Origin: Moraxella boevrei DSM 14165
GTDB taxonomy: Bacteria > Pseudomonadota > Gammaproteobacteria > Pseudomonadales > Moraxellaceae
Direction of reading: 5' to 3'
DNA: 64,000 nucleotides
NCBI RefSeq assembly: GCF_000379845.1
Contig: NZ_KB903772.1
Location: 24,955-88,954 of the forward strand
In this document: positions 1 through 8,987 of the stretch, piece after piece
How positions within the stretch are numbered: position 1 is the first letter of the stretch
How the letters are laid out: every line of letters starts with the position of its first letter
Position numbers and translations under genes: made by a program
The notes under the pieces: model-generated
What the model was told of the DNA's origin: nothing
Seen by the model: the letters and a program-made list of their open reading frames with translations, nothing else
Databases searched by the model: none

Positions 1-1080
1 GCTGAAGAATATTTAAAATCAACGGGCATTGGCGATACCGCATTTTTTGGCCCAGAGCCTGAATTTTTCGTATTTGACGATGTAAAATGGTCAATTGATA
101 TGTCAGGTGCACGACACACGATTTCGGCGGATGAAGCCGCTTGGTCAACCGACAAAGAAATGGAAGGCGGTAACTACGCACACCGTCCACGCGTAAAAGG
201 TGGTTATTTCCCTGTGCCACCTGTCGATAGCTCACAAGATATGCGTGCTGATATGTGTAAAGCGATTGAAGATATCATGGGCGAGGGGCGTGTAGAAGTA
301 CATCATCACGAAGTTGCCTCTTGTCAATTAGAAATTGGCGTTTCGTTTAATACATTGGTACGTAAAGCGGACGAAGTACAACAATTTAAATATGCGGTGC
401 ATAACGTGGCTCACGAATACGGCAAAACAGCGACCTTTATGCCAAAACCAATGGTTGGCGATAATGGCTCAGGGATGCATGTTCATATTTCCATTTCAAA
501 AGACGGCAAAAATACCTTTGCAGGCGATGAATATGCTGGACTTTCAGAAACCGCCTTGTTCTTTATCGGTGGGGTGATTAAACATGCTCGTGCGTTAAAT
601 GCGATTACCAATCCGTCAACCAACAGCTACAAACGTCTTGTACCGCATTACGAAGCCCCAATTAAATTAGCATATTCTGCGTCTAATCGTTCGGCATCTA
701 TCCGTATTCCATATGTTTCTAGCCCAAAAGCCAAACGTGTGGAAGTACGTTTCCCTGACCCTGCAGCTAACCCATATTTGTGCTTTGCTGCCTTGTTAAT
801 GGCAGGTCTTGACGGTATCCAAAACAAAATTCACCCCGGCGAAGCGGCGGACAAAAATCTATACGACTTACCACCAGAAGAAGAAGCGTTAATCCCAACT
901 GTGGCGGAAAACCTAGAAGTCGCGTTAAAGGCCCTAGCAGATGACCACGAGTTCTTGTTAAAAGGTGGCGTATTTACCAAAGAAATGTTGGACGCTTACA
1001 TTGAGCTAAAACGTGAAGAAGTGGAACGCTACAACGTATCCGTGCATCCAATTGAATTTGATATGTACTATAGTGTATAA
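1..1080 (+). CDS. glnA: Glutamine synthetase type I, 3' part (5' end outside window)
   Basis: This enzyme condenses glutamate and ammonia to glutamine with ATP, the main cytoplasmic entry of ammonium into metabolism. The reading frame is open from base 1 and 359 residues are visible; a GlnA-type enzyme has about 470, so roughly the first 110 are off the window. Visible motifs are the catalytic-domain block [10 protein letters not shown], the ATP-binding [17 protein letters not shown] stretch, and the adenylylation tyrosine in NLYDLPPEE (Tyr codon at 862), which indicates control by GlnE. A hairpin terminator follows. Identification is secure; the promoter is not visible. Confidence 0.97.
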   Translation, partial: AEEYLKSTGIGDTAFFGPEPEFFVFDDVKWSIDMSGARHTISADEAAWSTDKEMEGGNYAHRPRVKGGYFPVPPVDSSQDMRADMCKAIEDIMGEGRVEVHHHEVASCQLEIGVSFNTLVRKADEVQQFKYAVHNVAHEYGKTATFMPKPMVGDNGSGMHVHISISKDGKNTFAGDEYAGLSETALFFIGGVIKHARALNAITNPSTNSYKRLVPHYEAPIKLAYSASNRSASIRIPYVSSPKAKRVEVRFPDPAANPYLCFAALLMAGLDGIQNKIHPGEAADKNLYDLPPEEEALIPTVAENLEVALKALADDHEFLLKGGVFTKEMLDAYIELKREEVERYNVSVHPIEFDMYYSV

Positions 1081-1116
1081 CCTGTTTTTTAACAAATTTT
1101 TGCAAGTTTTCACAGC

Positions 1117-1157
1117 AAAACCAATCATGCCAAACGGTATGGTTGGTTTTTGCTTTT
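1117..1157 (+). terminator. Rho-independent terminator of glnA
   Basis: An 11-bp stem (CCAATCATGCC pairing with GGTATGGTTGG, with G-T wobbles) and an AAAC loop are followed by a T-rich tract, about 40 bases after the glnA stop. Confidence 0.75.
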
Positions 1158-1263
1158 TTGAAAAAATAACTTTTAACAAAATTTTTAGCAAAAATTTGCT
1201 TAAATATTGGCTAAAAATTTGTTAAACTAAGTCTAAACTTTAGCAAACTTGGAAAAAATAAAA

Positions 1264-1983
1264 ATGCTTGCACAACAAATCCTGTTAAAATCTACGCTGA
1301 TTGCATTGGTTTTTGGCAACTTGGCTCATGCTGAAATTTACAAAACCGTTACCCCAGACGGTAAAGTGGTTTATACCGATAATGCCAACAAAGCCTATCA
1401 ATACAACAACGATACCACGCAAATCCAAATTTTGGACAATTTAAACAGCCAAAAATCACAAGCAACCGTGCAATCTACCGTACGAACAGCCACGATTAAC
1501 CAACCGATTGTCCCAGCTACGCAAACAACTGTTGTGAATAGTGATACGGTTAATCAAGCTGACGGTAGCCCTGCTATATCTACACCAATGAGTACGAGCT
1601 ACCAACTAACCATTATCAAACCTGAAGCTGACATGGTGTACCGTCGCCCTGCCGATATCGTGGTAGAAGTCAGCACCCGTCCAAGCCTACAGGCAGGTGA
1701 CCGCATCGTGTACCGCATCAACGGCAAGCACATTGCCACCACCCAAGCCACGACTTATAACATCAGCTCGCTAGCGTATATGCCTGAGCGTTACACACTA
1801 AGTGTGGAAGTTGAAAATGCCAAAGGGCAGGTGATTGCAAGCCAAAGCCGAGATTTTCAGCTACTTGGTAATAATTTTTCCATTCAAAAAAAACGCAAAG
1901 CACTCGCTGAAGCCAAAGCCAAACAAAAGTTGTATGATAGCTTACCTTGGTACAAAAAAATTGCGGTTAATTTAAATTTATAA
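1264..1983 (+). CDS. DUF4124 domain-containing secreted protein
   Basis: Function is unknown. The ATG at 1264 is chosen because GGA lies about 10 bases upstream and the resulting N-terminus, MLAQQILLKSTLIALVFGNL followed by AHA, is a good signal peptide; an in-frame TTG at 1249 would put charged residues in front. Just after the predicted cleavage, EIYKTVTPDGKVVYTDN is a typical DUF4124 segment. The middle is Ser/Thr/Gln-rich. The region around residues 115-200 looks like a beta-sandwich (DRIVYRINGKHIATT), and the C-terminus has a Lys/Ala-rich helix. About 239 residues; probably periplasmic or envelope-associated. It stands alone between terminators. Confidence 0.8.
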   Translation: MLAQQILLKSTLIALVFGNLAHAEIYKTVTPDGKVVYTDNANKAYQYNNDTTQIQILDNLNSQKSQATVQSTVRTATINQPIVPATQTTVVNSDTVNQADGSPAISTPMSTSYQLTIIKPEADMVYRRPADIVVEVSTRPSLQAGDRIVYRINGKHIATTQATTYNISSLAYMPERYTLSVEVENAKGQVIASQSRDFQLLGNNFSIQKKRKALAEAKAKQKLYDSLPWYKKIAVNLNL

Positions 1984-2074
1984 AGCTAAACTACCAAAAC
2001 AATTGATTTTTCTAATCTTTATTATCAAAATAATTGTATAAAAATGTAACTCTGTTAAAAAATTAGTTGAAAAT

Positions 2075-2096
2075 AAGAATAATTATCATTATTATA
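2075..2096 (+). promoter_or_regulatory. Putative Fur box upstream of bfd
   Basis: The stretch AGAATAATTATCATTATTAT matches about 14 of 19 positions of the Fur consensus GATAATGATAATCATTATC. It lies about 30 bases before the bfd start, which fits iron-repressed expression of bfd. Confidence 0.6.
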
Positions 2097-2126
2097 AGCA
2101 TATTAATCATGAAATGGGAGTTTGCC

Positions 2127-2333
2127 ATGTTTGTCTGTATTTGTAATGCCGTAAAAGAAGCCCAAATCAAACGAGCCATTGCCGATGGTCATGATACCTT
2201 GGAAGCGTTGCAAAAAGAGCTTGATGTAGCCACTTGCTGTGGCGGTTGTCAGCCGATGATTGAAGATTACTTGAGCGATTTTGCAAATAAACTGGTGCAA
2301 TTTAATCCAAAACTATACAAAGAAGTGGCGTAA
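2127..2333 (+). CDS. bfd: Bacterioferritin-associated ferredoxin
   Basis: This small [2Fe-2S] protein reduces ferric iron in bacterioferritin so that it can be mobilised. It has 68 residues with the Bfd cysteine pattern C4-x-C6 and C38-x2-C41 (ATCCGGCQP), matching E. coli Bfd positions. The ATG at 2127 is preceded by GGGAG at proper spacing; the longer frame starting at 2067 has no plausible start context. It is followed 230 bases downstream by two bacterioferritin genes, its expected partners, and preceded by a Fur-like site. Confidence 0.93.
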   Translation: MFVCICNAVKEAQIKRAIADGHDTLEALQKELDVATCCGGCQPMIEDYLSDFANKLVQFNPKLYKEVA

Positions 2334-2414
2334 ATCTTTATAAGCCCTTGTTAATTAACGCAAATTTGATAAAAATTATTCTTGAAGTTTGTAAAAAGCC
2401 TACAAAAATTAAAA

Positions 2415-2433
2415 AGTAATGAGAATAATTTTT
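2415..2433 (+). promoter_or_regulatory. Putative Fur box upstream of bacterioferritin genes
   Basis: TAATGAGAATAATTTTT resembles the Fur consensus (about 13 of 17 positions) and lies some 130 bases before the first bacterioferritin gene, upstream of its promoter. Whether Fur would activate or repress from here cannot be read from sequence. Confidence 0.45.
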
Positions 2434-2497
2434 ATTTGTTTTTTAAAACGTAATCTCTATTTTGATTGATTAAATAAAATATTTTTAATCAAAGGTC

Positions 2498-2529
2498 TTG
2501 TTTTTGTCAAAAAAAAGCCGTATTATAAT
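2498..2529 (+). promoter_or_regulatory. Promoter of the bacterioferritin pair
   Basis: A consensus -10 TATAAT is present at 2524-2529, about 37 bases before the first bfr ATG. The -35 is weak: TTGTTT at 2498 or TTGTCA at 2504, with non-ideal spacing of 20 or 14 bases. Confidence 0.5.
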
Positions 2530-2565
2530 CGTATCTTCATTAAAAGATTTATTTTGGAGCGATTT

Positions 2566-3042
2566 ATGAAAGGCAGTCAAAAAGTTATTGATTATCTCAA
2601 CTTTTTAATCGCTGGTGAGCTTGGGGCTCGTGACCAGTATTTTATCCATTCTCAGATGTATCATGAGTGGCATTATGGCAAACTTTACACCCGTATTTAC
2701 CACGAAATGGAAGAAGAAACCGACCATGCTCGTGCGTTGATTAATCGTGTGTTGATGCTAGAAGGCACGCCAAATATGAAAGTGGCAGATATCAATGTCG
2801 GTTGCGATGTGCCGTCTATGTTAAAATCTGACCTTGAGTTAGAATACAGCGTGCGTCAACACCTCAAAGACGGTATCAAACTGTGTGAAGAAGAGCAGGA
2901 TTATGTGACGCGTGAGATTTTGGTAGCACAGCTCGTGGATACCGAAGAAGACCACGCCCACTGGTTAGAGCAGCAGCTTGGTTTGATTGAAATGGTGGGT
3001 TTACAAAATTATTTGCAATCACAGCTTGGCGACGTGGCATAA
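2566..3042 (+). CDS. Bacterioferritin, ferroxidase-type subunit (no haem Met)
   Basis: This subunit oxidises Fe(II) and stores it as a ferric mineral in the 24-mer cage. The ATG at 2566 has GGAG five bases upstream; 158 residues, the normal Bfr length. The ferroxidase centre is complete: E18, E51, H54, E93 (equivalent of E94), E127 and H130. The haem-ligand methionine of E. coli Bfr (M52) is replaced by Thr. It is followed after 11 bases by a second bfr with the opposite pattern, so the two probably co-assemble. The downstream gene lacks a separate promoter and is likely cotranscribed. Confidence 0.93.
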   Translation: MKGSQKVIDYLNFLIAGELGARDQYFIHSQMYHEWHYGKLYTRIYHEMEEETDHARALINRVLMLEGTPNMKVADINVGCDVPSMLKSDLELEYSVRQHLKDGIKLCEEEQDYVTREILVAQLVDTEEDHAHWLEQQLGLIEMVGLQNYLQSQLGDVA

Positions 3043-3053
3043 GGTAGGCTCTC

Positions 3054-3527
3054 ATGCAGGTAGAAAAGCAAGTTATTCGTGCGTTAAATCAAGCACTTGG
3101 ACAAGCATTGATTGCGATTAATCAATATTTTTTGCACGCTCGTGTGGTAAAAAATTGGGGGATTGATGAACTCAATGAACATCTGTACAAACAATCTATC
3201 CATGAAATGAGATGGGCAGATGATTTGATTGAGCGGATTTTGGTGTTGGGTGGTTTACCAAATTTACAAGAATTGGGTAAACTACTTATTGGTGAAAATG
3301 TCGCAGAAATCATCGCCTGCGATTTAAAATTAGAATACCAAAAAACGGATATTCTAAAACAAGCGATTGCGGTCTGTGAAACCCATGAAGATTACGTTTC
3401 TCGTAAATTGTTGGTAAAATTAAAAGACGGTAGCGAAGAACATATTGACTGGTTAGAAACCCAACAAGCGTTGATTGAAAATATTGGTATTGAAAATTAT
3501 ATCCAAAGTCAGTTAGCAGATGATTAA
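3054..3527 (+). CDS. Bacterioferritin, haem-binding-type subunit (ferroxidase site lost)
   Basis: This is the second Bfr paralogue, 157 residues. The haem-coordinating M52 is present (HEMRWAD), but ferroxidase positions are changed: E18 is Ala, H54 is Trp and E127 is Ser, while E51, E94 and H130 remain. Two-subunit bacterioferritins with such a division of labour are known in several proteobacteria, where one subunit oxidises iron and the other binds haem for electron exit. Start ATG at 3054 with AAGGTAGG upstream. The haem is where Bfd, encoded just upstream, would be expected to deliver electrons. Confidence 0.93.
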   Translation: MQVEKQVIRALNQALGQALIAINQYFLHARVVKNWGIDELNEHLYKQSIHEMRWADDLIERILVLGGLPNLQELGKLLIGENVAEIIACDLKLEYQKTDILKQAIAVCETHEDYVSRKLLVKLKDGSEEHIDWLETQQALIENIGIENYIQSQLADD

Positions 3528-3559
3528 TTTTTGCCAAAAATAATTTATCGCTTTATAAT

Positions 3560-3632
3560 AACCCATTCGGATTGAACTGCCCCCAAGACACTCTAACCTT
3601 AACCTTTGGGATGCGGTTCAAATGAGTGGGTT
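3560..3632. repeat. Short inverted-repeat element, possible IS/MITE remnant
   Basis: Two arms face each other: AACCCATTCGGATTGAAC (3560-3577) and GGTTCAAATGAGTGGGTT (3614-3631). The inner parts, TTGAACTGCCCCCAA and the complement of TTGGGATGCGGTTCAA, look like diverged terminal inverted repeats of an IS3-family type element. Nothing coding lies between. It sits in the bfr-pdxA gap and could also act as a terminator hairpin. Confidence 0.4.
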
Positions 3633-3694
3633 TTTTATTGGTAAAATTTTTAAAATCAGCTTTCAACTCAACAAAAAAGCAAAAAAGGCGAAAG

Positions 3695-4735
3695 ATGAAA
3701 CAATTACCGCTATTAATCACGACAGGAGAACCAGCAGGGATTGGCATGGATATTGTGCTGATGTTGGCAGAGCAGGGGAGATTGGCAGATACCATTGCCA
3801 AAACGGCACAACCGATTTTAGTATTGGCAAATGTAGAGGCTTGGCAACAGCGTGCTGAAATGTTAGTATCGGCAAAGGCGTTAGGTGAAATACCAAATTT
3901 TGATGTAATTTCATTAGATAATTTAACTAATTTTTTTAATATTAATAAGCAAAAAAATCAAAAAAACGGTATATATCTGATTGATATGCCGATTTCTGAG
4001 CCTGTCGTCGCAGGTGTGTTAAACTATGCCAATGGCTCAATGGTATTAGCCCAATTACAACTGTCTCATGATTTGGCAATTAATCAACAAATATCGGCAA
4101 TTGTAACTGCCCCTTTACAAAAATCGGTGATTATGCGTGAACAGCCTGATTTTATGGGGCATACCGAATTTTTTATGGCAAAAAGTGGCTTGCAAAAAGT
4201 CGTGATGATGCTTGCCAATCAGCGGATGAAAGTGGCGTTAGTTACCACCCATTTGCCATTGCGGTCGGTTGCGGATGCGATTACAAAGACGGCAGTCACG
4301 GACACTATTAAAATTGTTTTAACTGATTTTAAACAAAAGTTTAACCTTAAAAATCCAAAAATCTTGGTCTGTGGGCTAAATCCACACGCAGGGGAAAATG
4401 GTTGTCTTGGGCGAGAAGAGATTGAGATTATTAATCCTGTCTTAACGGAATTTCAAAAAAAAGGGGTAAATATCAGCCTTGCAATGCCTGCTGATACGCT
4501 GTTTATGCCAAAATATTTGGACGATTGTGATGCGGTGATTGCCATGTACCACGACCAAGGCTTAGCCCCGTTAAAATCACATGGTTTTGGCGAAACGGTG
4601 AATATTACGCTTGGGTTACCCTATGTGCGGACATCGGTTGACCATGGCACGGCGTTGGATTTGGCGGGGACGGGGCGTGCGAGTTGTGAGAGTTTGGCTC
4701 AAGCGATCGCTTATGCGTGTCAAATGTCTGGGTAA
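3695..4735 (+). CDS. pdxA: 4-hydroxythreonine-4-phosphate dehydrogenase
   Basis: PdxA performs the NAD-dependent oxidation of 4-phosphohydroxy-L-threonine in the DXP-dependent pyridoxal phosphate pathway (cytoplasmic dimer, divalent metal). Start ATG at 3695 follows AAGGCGAAAG; 346 residues, close to the usual 330. Motifs: N-terminal TTGEPAGIGMD, VTAPLQKS, GHTEFF (metal-site His), and MYHDQGLAPLKS with the third metal His, then VDHGTALDLAGTGRA near the C-terminus. An extended frame starting at 3626 would add residues unlike the family. In many relatives pdxA lies near ksgA; here it stands alone. Confidence 0.96.
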   Translation: MKQLPLLITTGEPAGIGMDIVLMLAEQGRLADTIAKTAQPILVLANVEAWQQRAEMLVSAKALGEIPNFDVISLDNLTNFFNINKQKNQKNGIYLIDMPISEPVVAGVLNYANGSMVLAQLQLSHDLAINQQISAIVTAPLQKSVIMREQPDFMGHTEFFMAKSGLQKVVMMLANQRMKVALVTTHLPLRSVADAITKTAVTDTIKIVLTDFKQKFNLKNPKILVCGLNPHAGENGCLGREEIEIINPVLTEFQKKGVNISLAMPADTLFMPKYLDDCDAVIAMYHDQGLAPLKSHGFGETVNITLGLPYVRTSVDHGTALDLAGTGRASCESLAQAIAYACQMSG

Positions 4736-4825
4736 GTAGTTTTTTGTCAATTAAACGTTGTGTTGTTTGGTAAAAACGTGTAGGCTATACGTTATTTTTT
4801 TACCATTATTTAAAAAGGTATTGCT

Positions 4826-5005
4826 ATGCAAAAATTAGGTGTCATGAGTTTATTGTTATTGGCGTTGTCATTACAAGGTTGTGTGCATAAAGTGGTGACT
4901 GTGCCTGTGAAAGTGGCGTACAAAGCCACTAAAGGGGTGGTAAAAGGCACAACAAAAGTGGTAAAAGCCGTTGTCCCCGGCGATAGCGATAAAAAAGATG
5001 ATTGA
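4826..5005 (+). CDS. Small lipoprotein of the NF038104 type
   Basis: A 59-residue protein with an AAGG ribosome site 9 bases before ATG 4826. The signal peptide ends in the lipobox LQGC (Cys19). The mature part is a short Val/Lys-rich repeat-like stretch (KVVTVPVKVAYKATKGVVK) and an acidic-basic tail DSDKKDD. The pattern resembles small lipoproteins conserved in Acinetobacter and Moraxella, whose function is unknown. Predicted to be outer or inner membrane anchored. Confidence 0.8.
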   Translation: MQKLGVMSLLLLALSLQGCVHKVVTVPVKVAYKATKGVVKGTTKVVKAVVPGDSDKKDD

Positions 5006-5075
5006 TTGCGTGTTTTTATCAATATTTATCAATCATTATTAAATAATGTAGTTTATCTAAAATTTTGCGATTGTC

Positions 5076-6599
5076 ATGAACGAAAATCAGCCCCCAAAAC
5101 TGAACTATCAAGATGATGTTAATAGTGAAATTCAGGTGGATTTTTCTGCTAATTCGTTGGATAAAAATGAATTGGTTAGGAAAAATTCGACAGAATTAGC
5201 CACATTTTCAACAACAGAACCGCCTAGCCAAAAAAAGGTCAGCATTGGTGAAAAAGAAGCATTAAAACTTGCGGTGGTCGGACATACCAATGTGGGGAAA
5301 ACGTCTATTTTACGCACGTTATTGCGAGATGTACATTTTGGCGAAGTAAAAAATGCCCCTGCCACCACTCGCCACGTTGAAAAAGCCATGATAACGGATA
5401 GTCAAACTGCTGAACCGCTTGTGGCTTTGTACGATACCCCCGGTTTGGAAGATGCGACAGGGTTGTTGGATTGGTTGGAAGATAATACCGCCAGTCGGCG
5501 TGATGGTATTGAGCGGTTGCAACAGTTTTTGGCAAGTGACATTGCTCAACAAGATTTTAGCCAAGAGGCTAAAGTCGTTCGCCAACTACTGGCAAGCGAT
5601 GTGGCGGTGTATGTTGTGGACGCTCGTGAACCTGTCCTCGGCAAATACAAAGACGAGCTGACTGTGCTGTCATGGTTGGCAATTCCTGTTATGCCTGTGT
5701 TTAATTTTAGCGATAATCAAGACCGTAATATCGGCGATTGGCAACAGATGCTCGCGAGACGCAATTTGCACGTTTCTACTCGCTTTGATTCGGTGGCGTT
5801 TGAGTTTGGCGATGAAATTAAACTTTGGCAAAACCTTGCAACCATGCTGATTCAACCGCAAATTTTGCAACAACTTATCGCACGCCGTCAAGCGGATTGG
5901 GAACAATTATACGAAGAAGCAAATATCAAAATTGCTCATTTTTTGCTCAATGTTGCCAGCTTCGTAGAAACCATTCACGAAGATGATGACCCATTGCCGA
6001 CGTTGCACAAAATGCAAGAAAAAGTGCGTCAATCCGAACGCAGTTTGCAAGATGAGTTGTTAAATTTATACAAATTTTATGACAACACAGTGGCAACGAC
6101 GCCGTTGGAGCTGACCGAATACCGAAGAGACCCATTTGATAGCGATTTGCTCGCTAGTTATGGCTTACGCACGACAGGTGGTGTCGCAACTGGGGCGTTG
6201 ATTGGGCTTGGGATTGATGCCATGTCGCTCGGCACGACTTTGGGGCTTGGCACGGCAATCGGTGGTTTGCTTGGTGGCGTGGCAAGCAACACAGGGGCGA
6301 TTAGCGATAAAATCAACGGCGTAAAACGGCTGTACATTGACCCTGCGACTTTGACATTGCTCGCGACCCGTTCAGTGGATTTGTTAAACACGCTTCGGCA
6401 TCGTGGACACGCTTCTACCCAAACGATTGAACAAATATCCGCTAATCGTACGCTATGGGCGGTGGATAAATTACCACCATTGCTGAAAAAAGCTCGTGGC
6501 AAACCGCAATGGTCGTCGCTCAATGATGGTAAATTGGCAAAATCTGCCTATGATTTACGAGATGAAAGTGCGTGGAATTTGATTGATTTTCTAAAGTGA
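5076..6599 (+). CDS. GTPase with DUF3482 domain (YfjP-like P-loop protein)
   Basis: A 507-residue protein. Residues 1-65 are polar and variable. A TRAFAC GTPase domain follows with G1 GHTNVGKTS (about residue 70), G3 DTPGLED (about residue 117) and a diverged G4-like NFSD. The C-terminal half is the DUF3482 part with a Gly/Ala-rich hydrophobic segment (about residues 370-405, GGVATGALIGLGIDAMSLGT) that could insert in or touch a membrane. In relatives this gene usually follows a DUF2868 gene, which is absent here. Cellular role unknown; GTP binding is inferred from motifs. Confidence 0.82.
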   Translation: MNENQPPKLNYQDDVNSEIQVDFSANSLDKNELVRKNSTELATFSTTEPPSQKKVSIGEKEALKLAVVGHTNVGKTSILRTLLRDVHFGEVKNAPATTRHVEKAMITDSQTAEPLVALYDTPGLEDATGLLDWLEDNTASRRDGIERLQQFLASDIAQQDFSQEAKVVRQLLASDVAVYVVDAREPVLGKYKDELTVLSWLAIPVMPVFNFSDNQDRNIGDWQQMLARRNLHVSTRFDSVAFEFGDEIKLWQNLATMLIQPQILQQLIARRQADWEQLYEEANIKIAHFLLNVASFVETIHEDDDPLPTLHKMQEKVRQSERSLQDELLNLYKFYDNTVATTPLELTEYRRDPFDSDLLASYGLRTTGGVATGALIGLGIDAMSLGTTLGLGTAIGGLLGGVASNTGAISDKINGVKRLYIDPATLTLLATRSVDLLNTLRHRGHASTQTIEQISANRTLWAVDKLPPLLKKARGKPQWSSLNDGKLAKSAYDLRDESAWNLIDFLK

Positions 6600-6707
6600 T
6601 TATTTAAAAAGATTGTTAAAAACCAATTAAAAGGTTGAAAAAAATTAAAATGCCCTGATTAAGTCATCAGAATAAACAATCAGGTTTAATTTAAAAAATT
6701 GATCATC

Positions 6708-7202
6708 ATGAATGAAATACACTTTAACCCAAACTTAAAAAGTGCTGAACACGAGCCAGAACTGACCGATGAACAGCTTACTGAACTTAGCAAAAAAAGG
6801 GCATATTTGCAACAGCAAGCCATTGACATTATTGAGATTGCACAGTCGCAAAATACCGCATTGACCTGTTTGCACAAAATTAACGTGCTAGGCGGAACGA
6901 CCGAAAAAGCCTACACCGCTGTTAATGAGCGGATTGTGGCGGACAGCGATGCCCATGGTGCGTATCATGCGATAGCCATGGCTCAAAGTACCTCTGATTT
7001 GCCGTTTGATGTGCCTGCATTGATTGGCATTATTAAGGAACATGGCGATGCAGAATTAGCGTTGCGGTTGTTAAAATTATTTCATAGCCAACCGCTCAAT
7101 GCCGAGCCTGTCAGTCAAATTGTCGCCCATATTCAGCAATCGCAAGACAGCCAAGTGATATCTCAATTAAATGCTTATTTGGCAAATTATCCAACGGCTT
7201 AA
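6708..7202 (+). CDS. Hypothetical protein, helical
   Basis: A 164-residue protein that I do not recognise. Start ATG at 6708; a TTG at 6699 lies in frame. There is no signal peptide or membrane segment. The composition (Gln, Glu, Ala, Leu) and pattern suggest an all-helical cytoplasmic protein, for example SKKRAYLQQQAIDIIEIAQS near residue 26. It has a 108-base gap from the upstream GTPase gene and could be cotranscribed. Confidence 0.7.
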   Translation: MNEIHFNPNLKSAEHEPELTDEQLTELSKKRAYLQQQAIDIIEIAQSQNTALTCLHKINVLGGTTEKAYTAVNERIVADSDAHGAYHAIAMAQSTSDLPFDVPALIGIIKEHGDAELALRLLKLFHSQPLNAEPVSQIVAHIQQSQDSQVISQLNAYLANYPTA

Positions 7203-7224
7203 CAAATTATTTAGAAATTTTGAG

Positions 7225-7587
7225 TTATTCGCAACGAAATTGAATGTGATATTCATAATCGTCATCACGAGCGATACTGGTCTTATTACCCAAAATCTCT
7301 GTGAGAACGGTTGTCGCTTTGTCCACGACACGCCCAAGACTTTCGTCTAATACGCCGTTATAAGTGGTTCTATCGCTGATAACTACAGGATTTTGCAAGC
7401 GTCCACATTGCAGATTGGCACTGTGAATCGCATTTTTTTGGGCGACTACTTTGCTTTTACCCAGTCCTGTGGTTTCAAAAATTTGATTGGGACGTTGGAT
7501 AACAGGGGCGGTTGGTGTGCTTTGACAAGCGGTTAACAAAGTGGTTAAACCTAATAAACAAGCGTGATAAATTGTTGATTTTTTCAT
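7225..7587 (-). CDS. Putative lipoprotein
   Basis: About 120 residues. The start at 7587 is preferred over the adjacent ATG at 7590 because GGAGAA sits at better spacing. The signal peptide MKKSTIYHACLLGLTTLL ends in the lipobox LTAC. The mature part begins with a Pro/Thr linker and contains a compact region with a second Cys and the C-terminal HIQFRCE. It may form a small disulphide-bonded periplasmic domain. No family recognised. Convergent with the gene at 6708-7202. Confidence 0.75.
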   Translation of the reverse strand: MKKSTIYHACLLGLTTLLTACQSTPTAPVIQRPNQIFETTGLGKSKVVAQKNAIHSANLQCGRLQNPVVISDRTTYNGVLDESLGRVVDKATTVLTEILGNKTSIARDDDYEYHIQFRCE

Positions 7588-7724
7588 CATTTCTCCGTAA
7601 ATTTGATAAAAATAGAATGAATAGTTTGACAAATTTTTATGGATTTGGCAACTGTTCTACTGAATTTAAATAGATTGTTGTTTTATTTAACATTTTTTAA
7701 AATATTGCTCAAGGATAAATTTGT

Positions 7725-8396
7725 ATGTTAAGTGCCAGTCCCCCAACCAGTTTTTTGATTGACAGTCCAACTGGACAGCTTGAAGTGGATGTGTTGTGGC
7801 AAAATAATAATCCGCACGACCCAGCTACTCAGCGAGTAGCATTGCTTTGCCACCCAAACCCACTCGGTCAAGGGACGATGATGAATAAAATCGTCACGAC
7901 GATGTACCGTTTTGCTCGTGATGCAGGGATGCACGTGGTACGGTTTAATTACCGTGGCGTGGGCAAATCCACGGGCGAATATGGGCATATGACAGGCGAA
8001 ATCGATGATGCCTTGACCGTGTTACAATGGCTTGCCACCCAAACCGATGTCCGCCAGTTGTGGCTTGGCGGTTTTTCGTTTGGTGGTTATGTGGCGATGT
8101 CACTGGCTCAGATGATTGCCGAGCAAGGGGCATTTTTGGGCGTGGGCGATTTTGAATTGACTGATTTGGCATTGATTGCCCCATCTATTGAGAAACATGA
8201 CACTGATGTGATTAATTTACCAACACAAAAAACGTTCATGATTTATGGCGAACATGATGAGCTGGTTGCCCCAAGCTCGCTCGTGGGTTTTGCCAATCAG
8301 TTCAGCATTCGTCAAGCGATGATAGCTGATACAGGACATTTTTTTCATGGCAAATTAGCAGAATTAAAAGACTTATTGGCAAGTTATACCAGTTAA
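7725..8396 (+). CDS. Alpha/beta hydrolase (COG2945-like)
   Basis: A 223-residue cytoplasmic hydrolase. Signature elements in order: HPNPLGQGTMMNKIV (family hallmark after strand 3), FNYRGVGKSTGE (oxyanion region), nucleophile elbow GFSFGG, acidic residue in IYGEHDELV, and the catalytic His in DTGHFFHG. The substrate is unknown; relatives are annotated as esterase or dienelactone-hydrolase-like. ATG 7725 is preceded by AAGGA. Single-gene unit. Confidence 0.88.
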   Translation: MLSASPPTSFLIDSPTGQLEVDVLWQNNNPHDPATQRVALLCHPNPLGQGTMMNKIVTTMYRFARDAGMHVVRFNYRGVGKSTGEYGHMTGEIDDALTVLQWLATQTDVRQLWLGGFSFGGYVAMSLAQMIAEQGAFLGVGDFELTDLALIAPSIEKHDTDVINLPTQKTFMIYGEHDELVAPSSLVGFANQFSIRQAMIADTGHFFHGKLAELKDLLASYTS

Positions 8397-8620
8397 AACG
8401 GCGAAAAATTTTCAAGTTTTTGTCAAGAATAGATTGTTATTTTGGCATTTATTTGTTAAAATACCGAGCTTTAATCGGCTTGTTCTCGTTTTTCGTGTCT
8501 CGTGATACAAGCAAAATAACACCAAACACAACTTGTAAATGCGTGTTAATAACCCAAAAAATCGGTGGCTGCCTGATTGGGGTTATTGATAACTCACTGT
8601 TAATTTAAGGATTTTTTGCT

Positions 8621-8887
8621 ATGGCAAACTCTGCACAAGCTCGCAAACGTGCTCGTCAAAACGTTAAACGTCGTCAACTAAAAGCATCACAACGTTCTAT
8701 GGTACGTACTTACCTAAAACGTGTGGTAAAAGCGATTGAAGAAAAAAATTATGAATTGGCAACTGAAGCCTACAAACTGGCTGTGCCTGTGATTGACCGT
8801 ATTGCGGACAAAGGCGTTATTCACAAAAACAAAGCAGCACGCCACAAAAGTCGCCTAAATAAAGCAATTAAAGCGTTAAAAGCCTAA
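8621..8887 (+). CDS. rpsT: 30S ribosomal protein S20
   Basis: S20 is a primary 16S rRNA-binding protein of the small subunit. It has 88 residues and a Lys/Arg-rich helical sequence beginning [18 protein letters not shown], which is diagnostic. TAAGGA lies upstream of ATG 8621. In E. coli S20 is autoregulated at translation; nothing specific for that is visible here. A strong terminator follows. Confidence 0.98.
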   Translation: MANSAQARKRARQNVKRRQLKASQRSMVRTYLKRVVKAIEEKNYELATEAYKLAVPVIDRIADKGVIHKNKAARHKSRLNKAIKALKA

Positions 8888-8920
8888 TTATTAGCATTAG
8901 TTTTTTAAGCTAAAATTGCC

Positions 8921-8965
8921 AAAACTCCTACAAAATTTTTTTGTAGGAGTTTATTTTTTTTTACT
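8921..8965 (+). terminator. Rho-independent terminator of rpsT
   Basis: A near-perfect hairpin of ACTCCTACAAAA with TTTGTAGGAGT is followed by a run of T. It probably also serves the convergent DUF1275 gene to a lesser degree. Confidence 0.9.
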
Positions 8966-8987
8966 TTTTTTATAAAGTTTTACTTGA

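Noticed and set aside
6158..6523. 121-codon minus-strand frame within the GTPase gene
   Set aside because: Antisense to a clear DUF3482 protein; composition is that of a shadow frame.
8420..8608. 62-codon frame upstream of rpsT
   Set aside because: No ribosome site, no protein-like pattern, and it lies over the rpsT leader and promoter; most likely chance.
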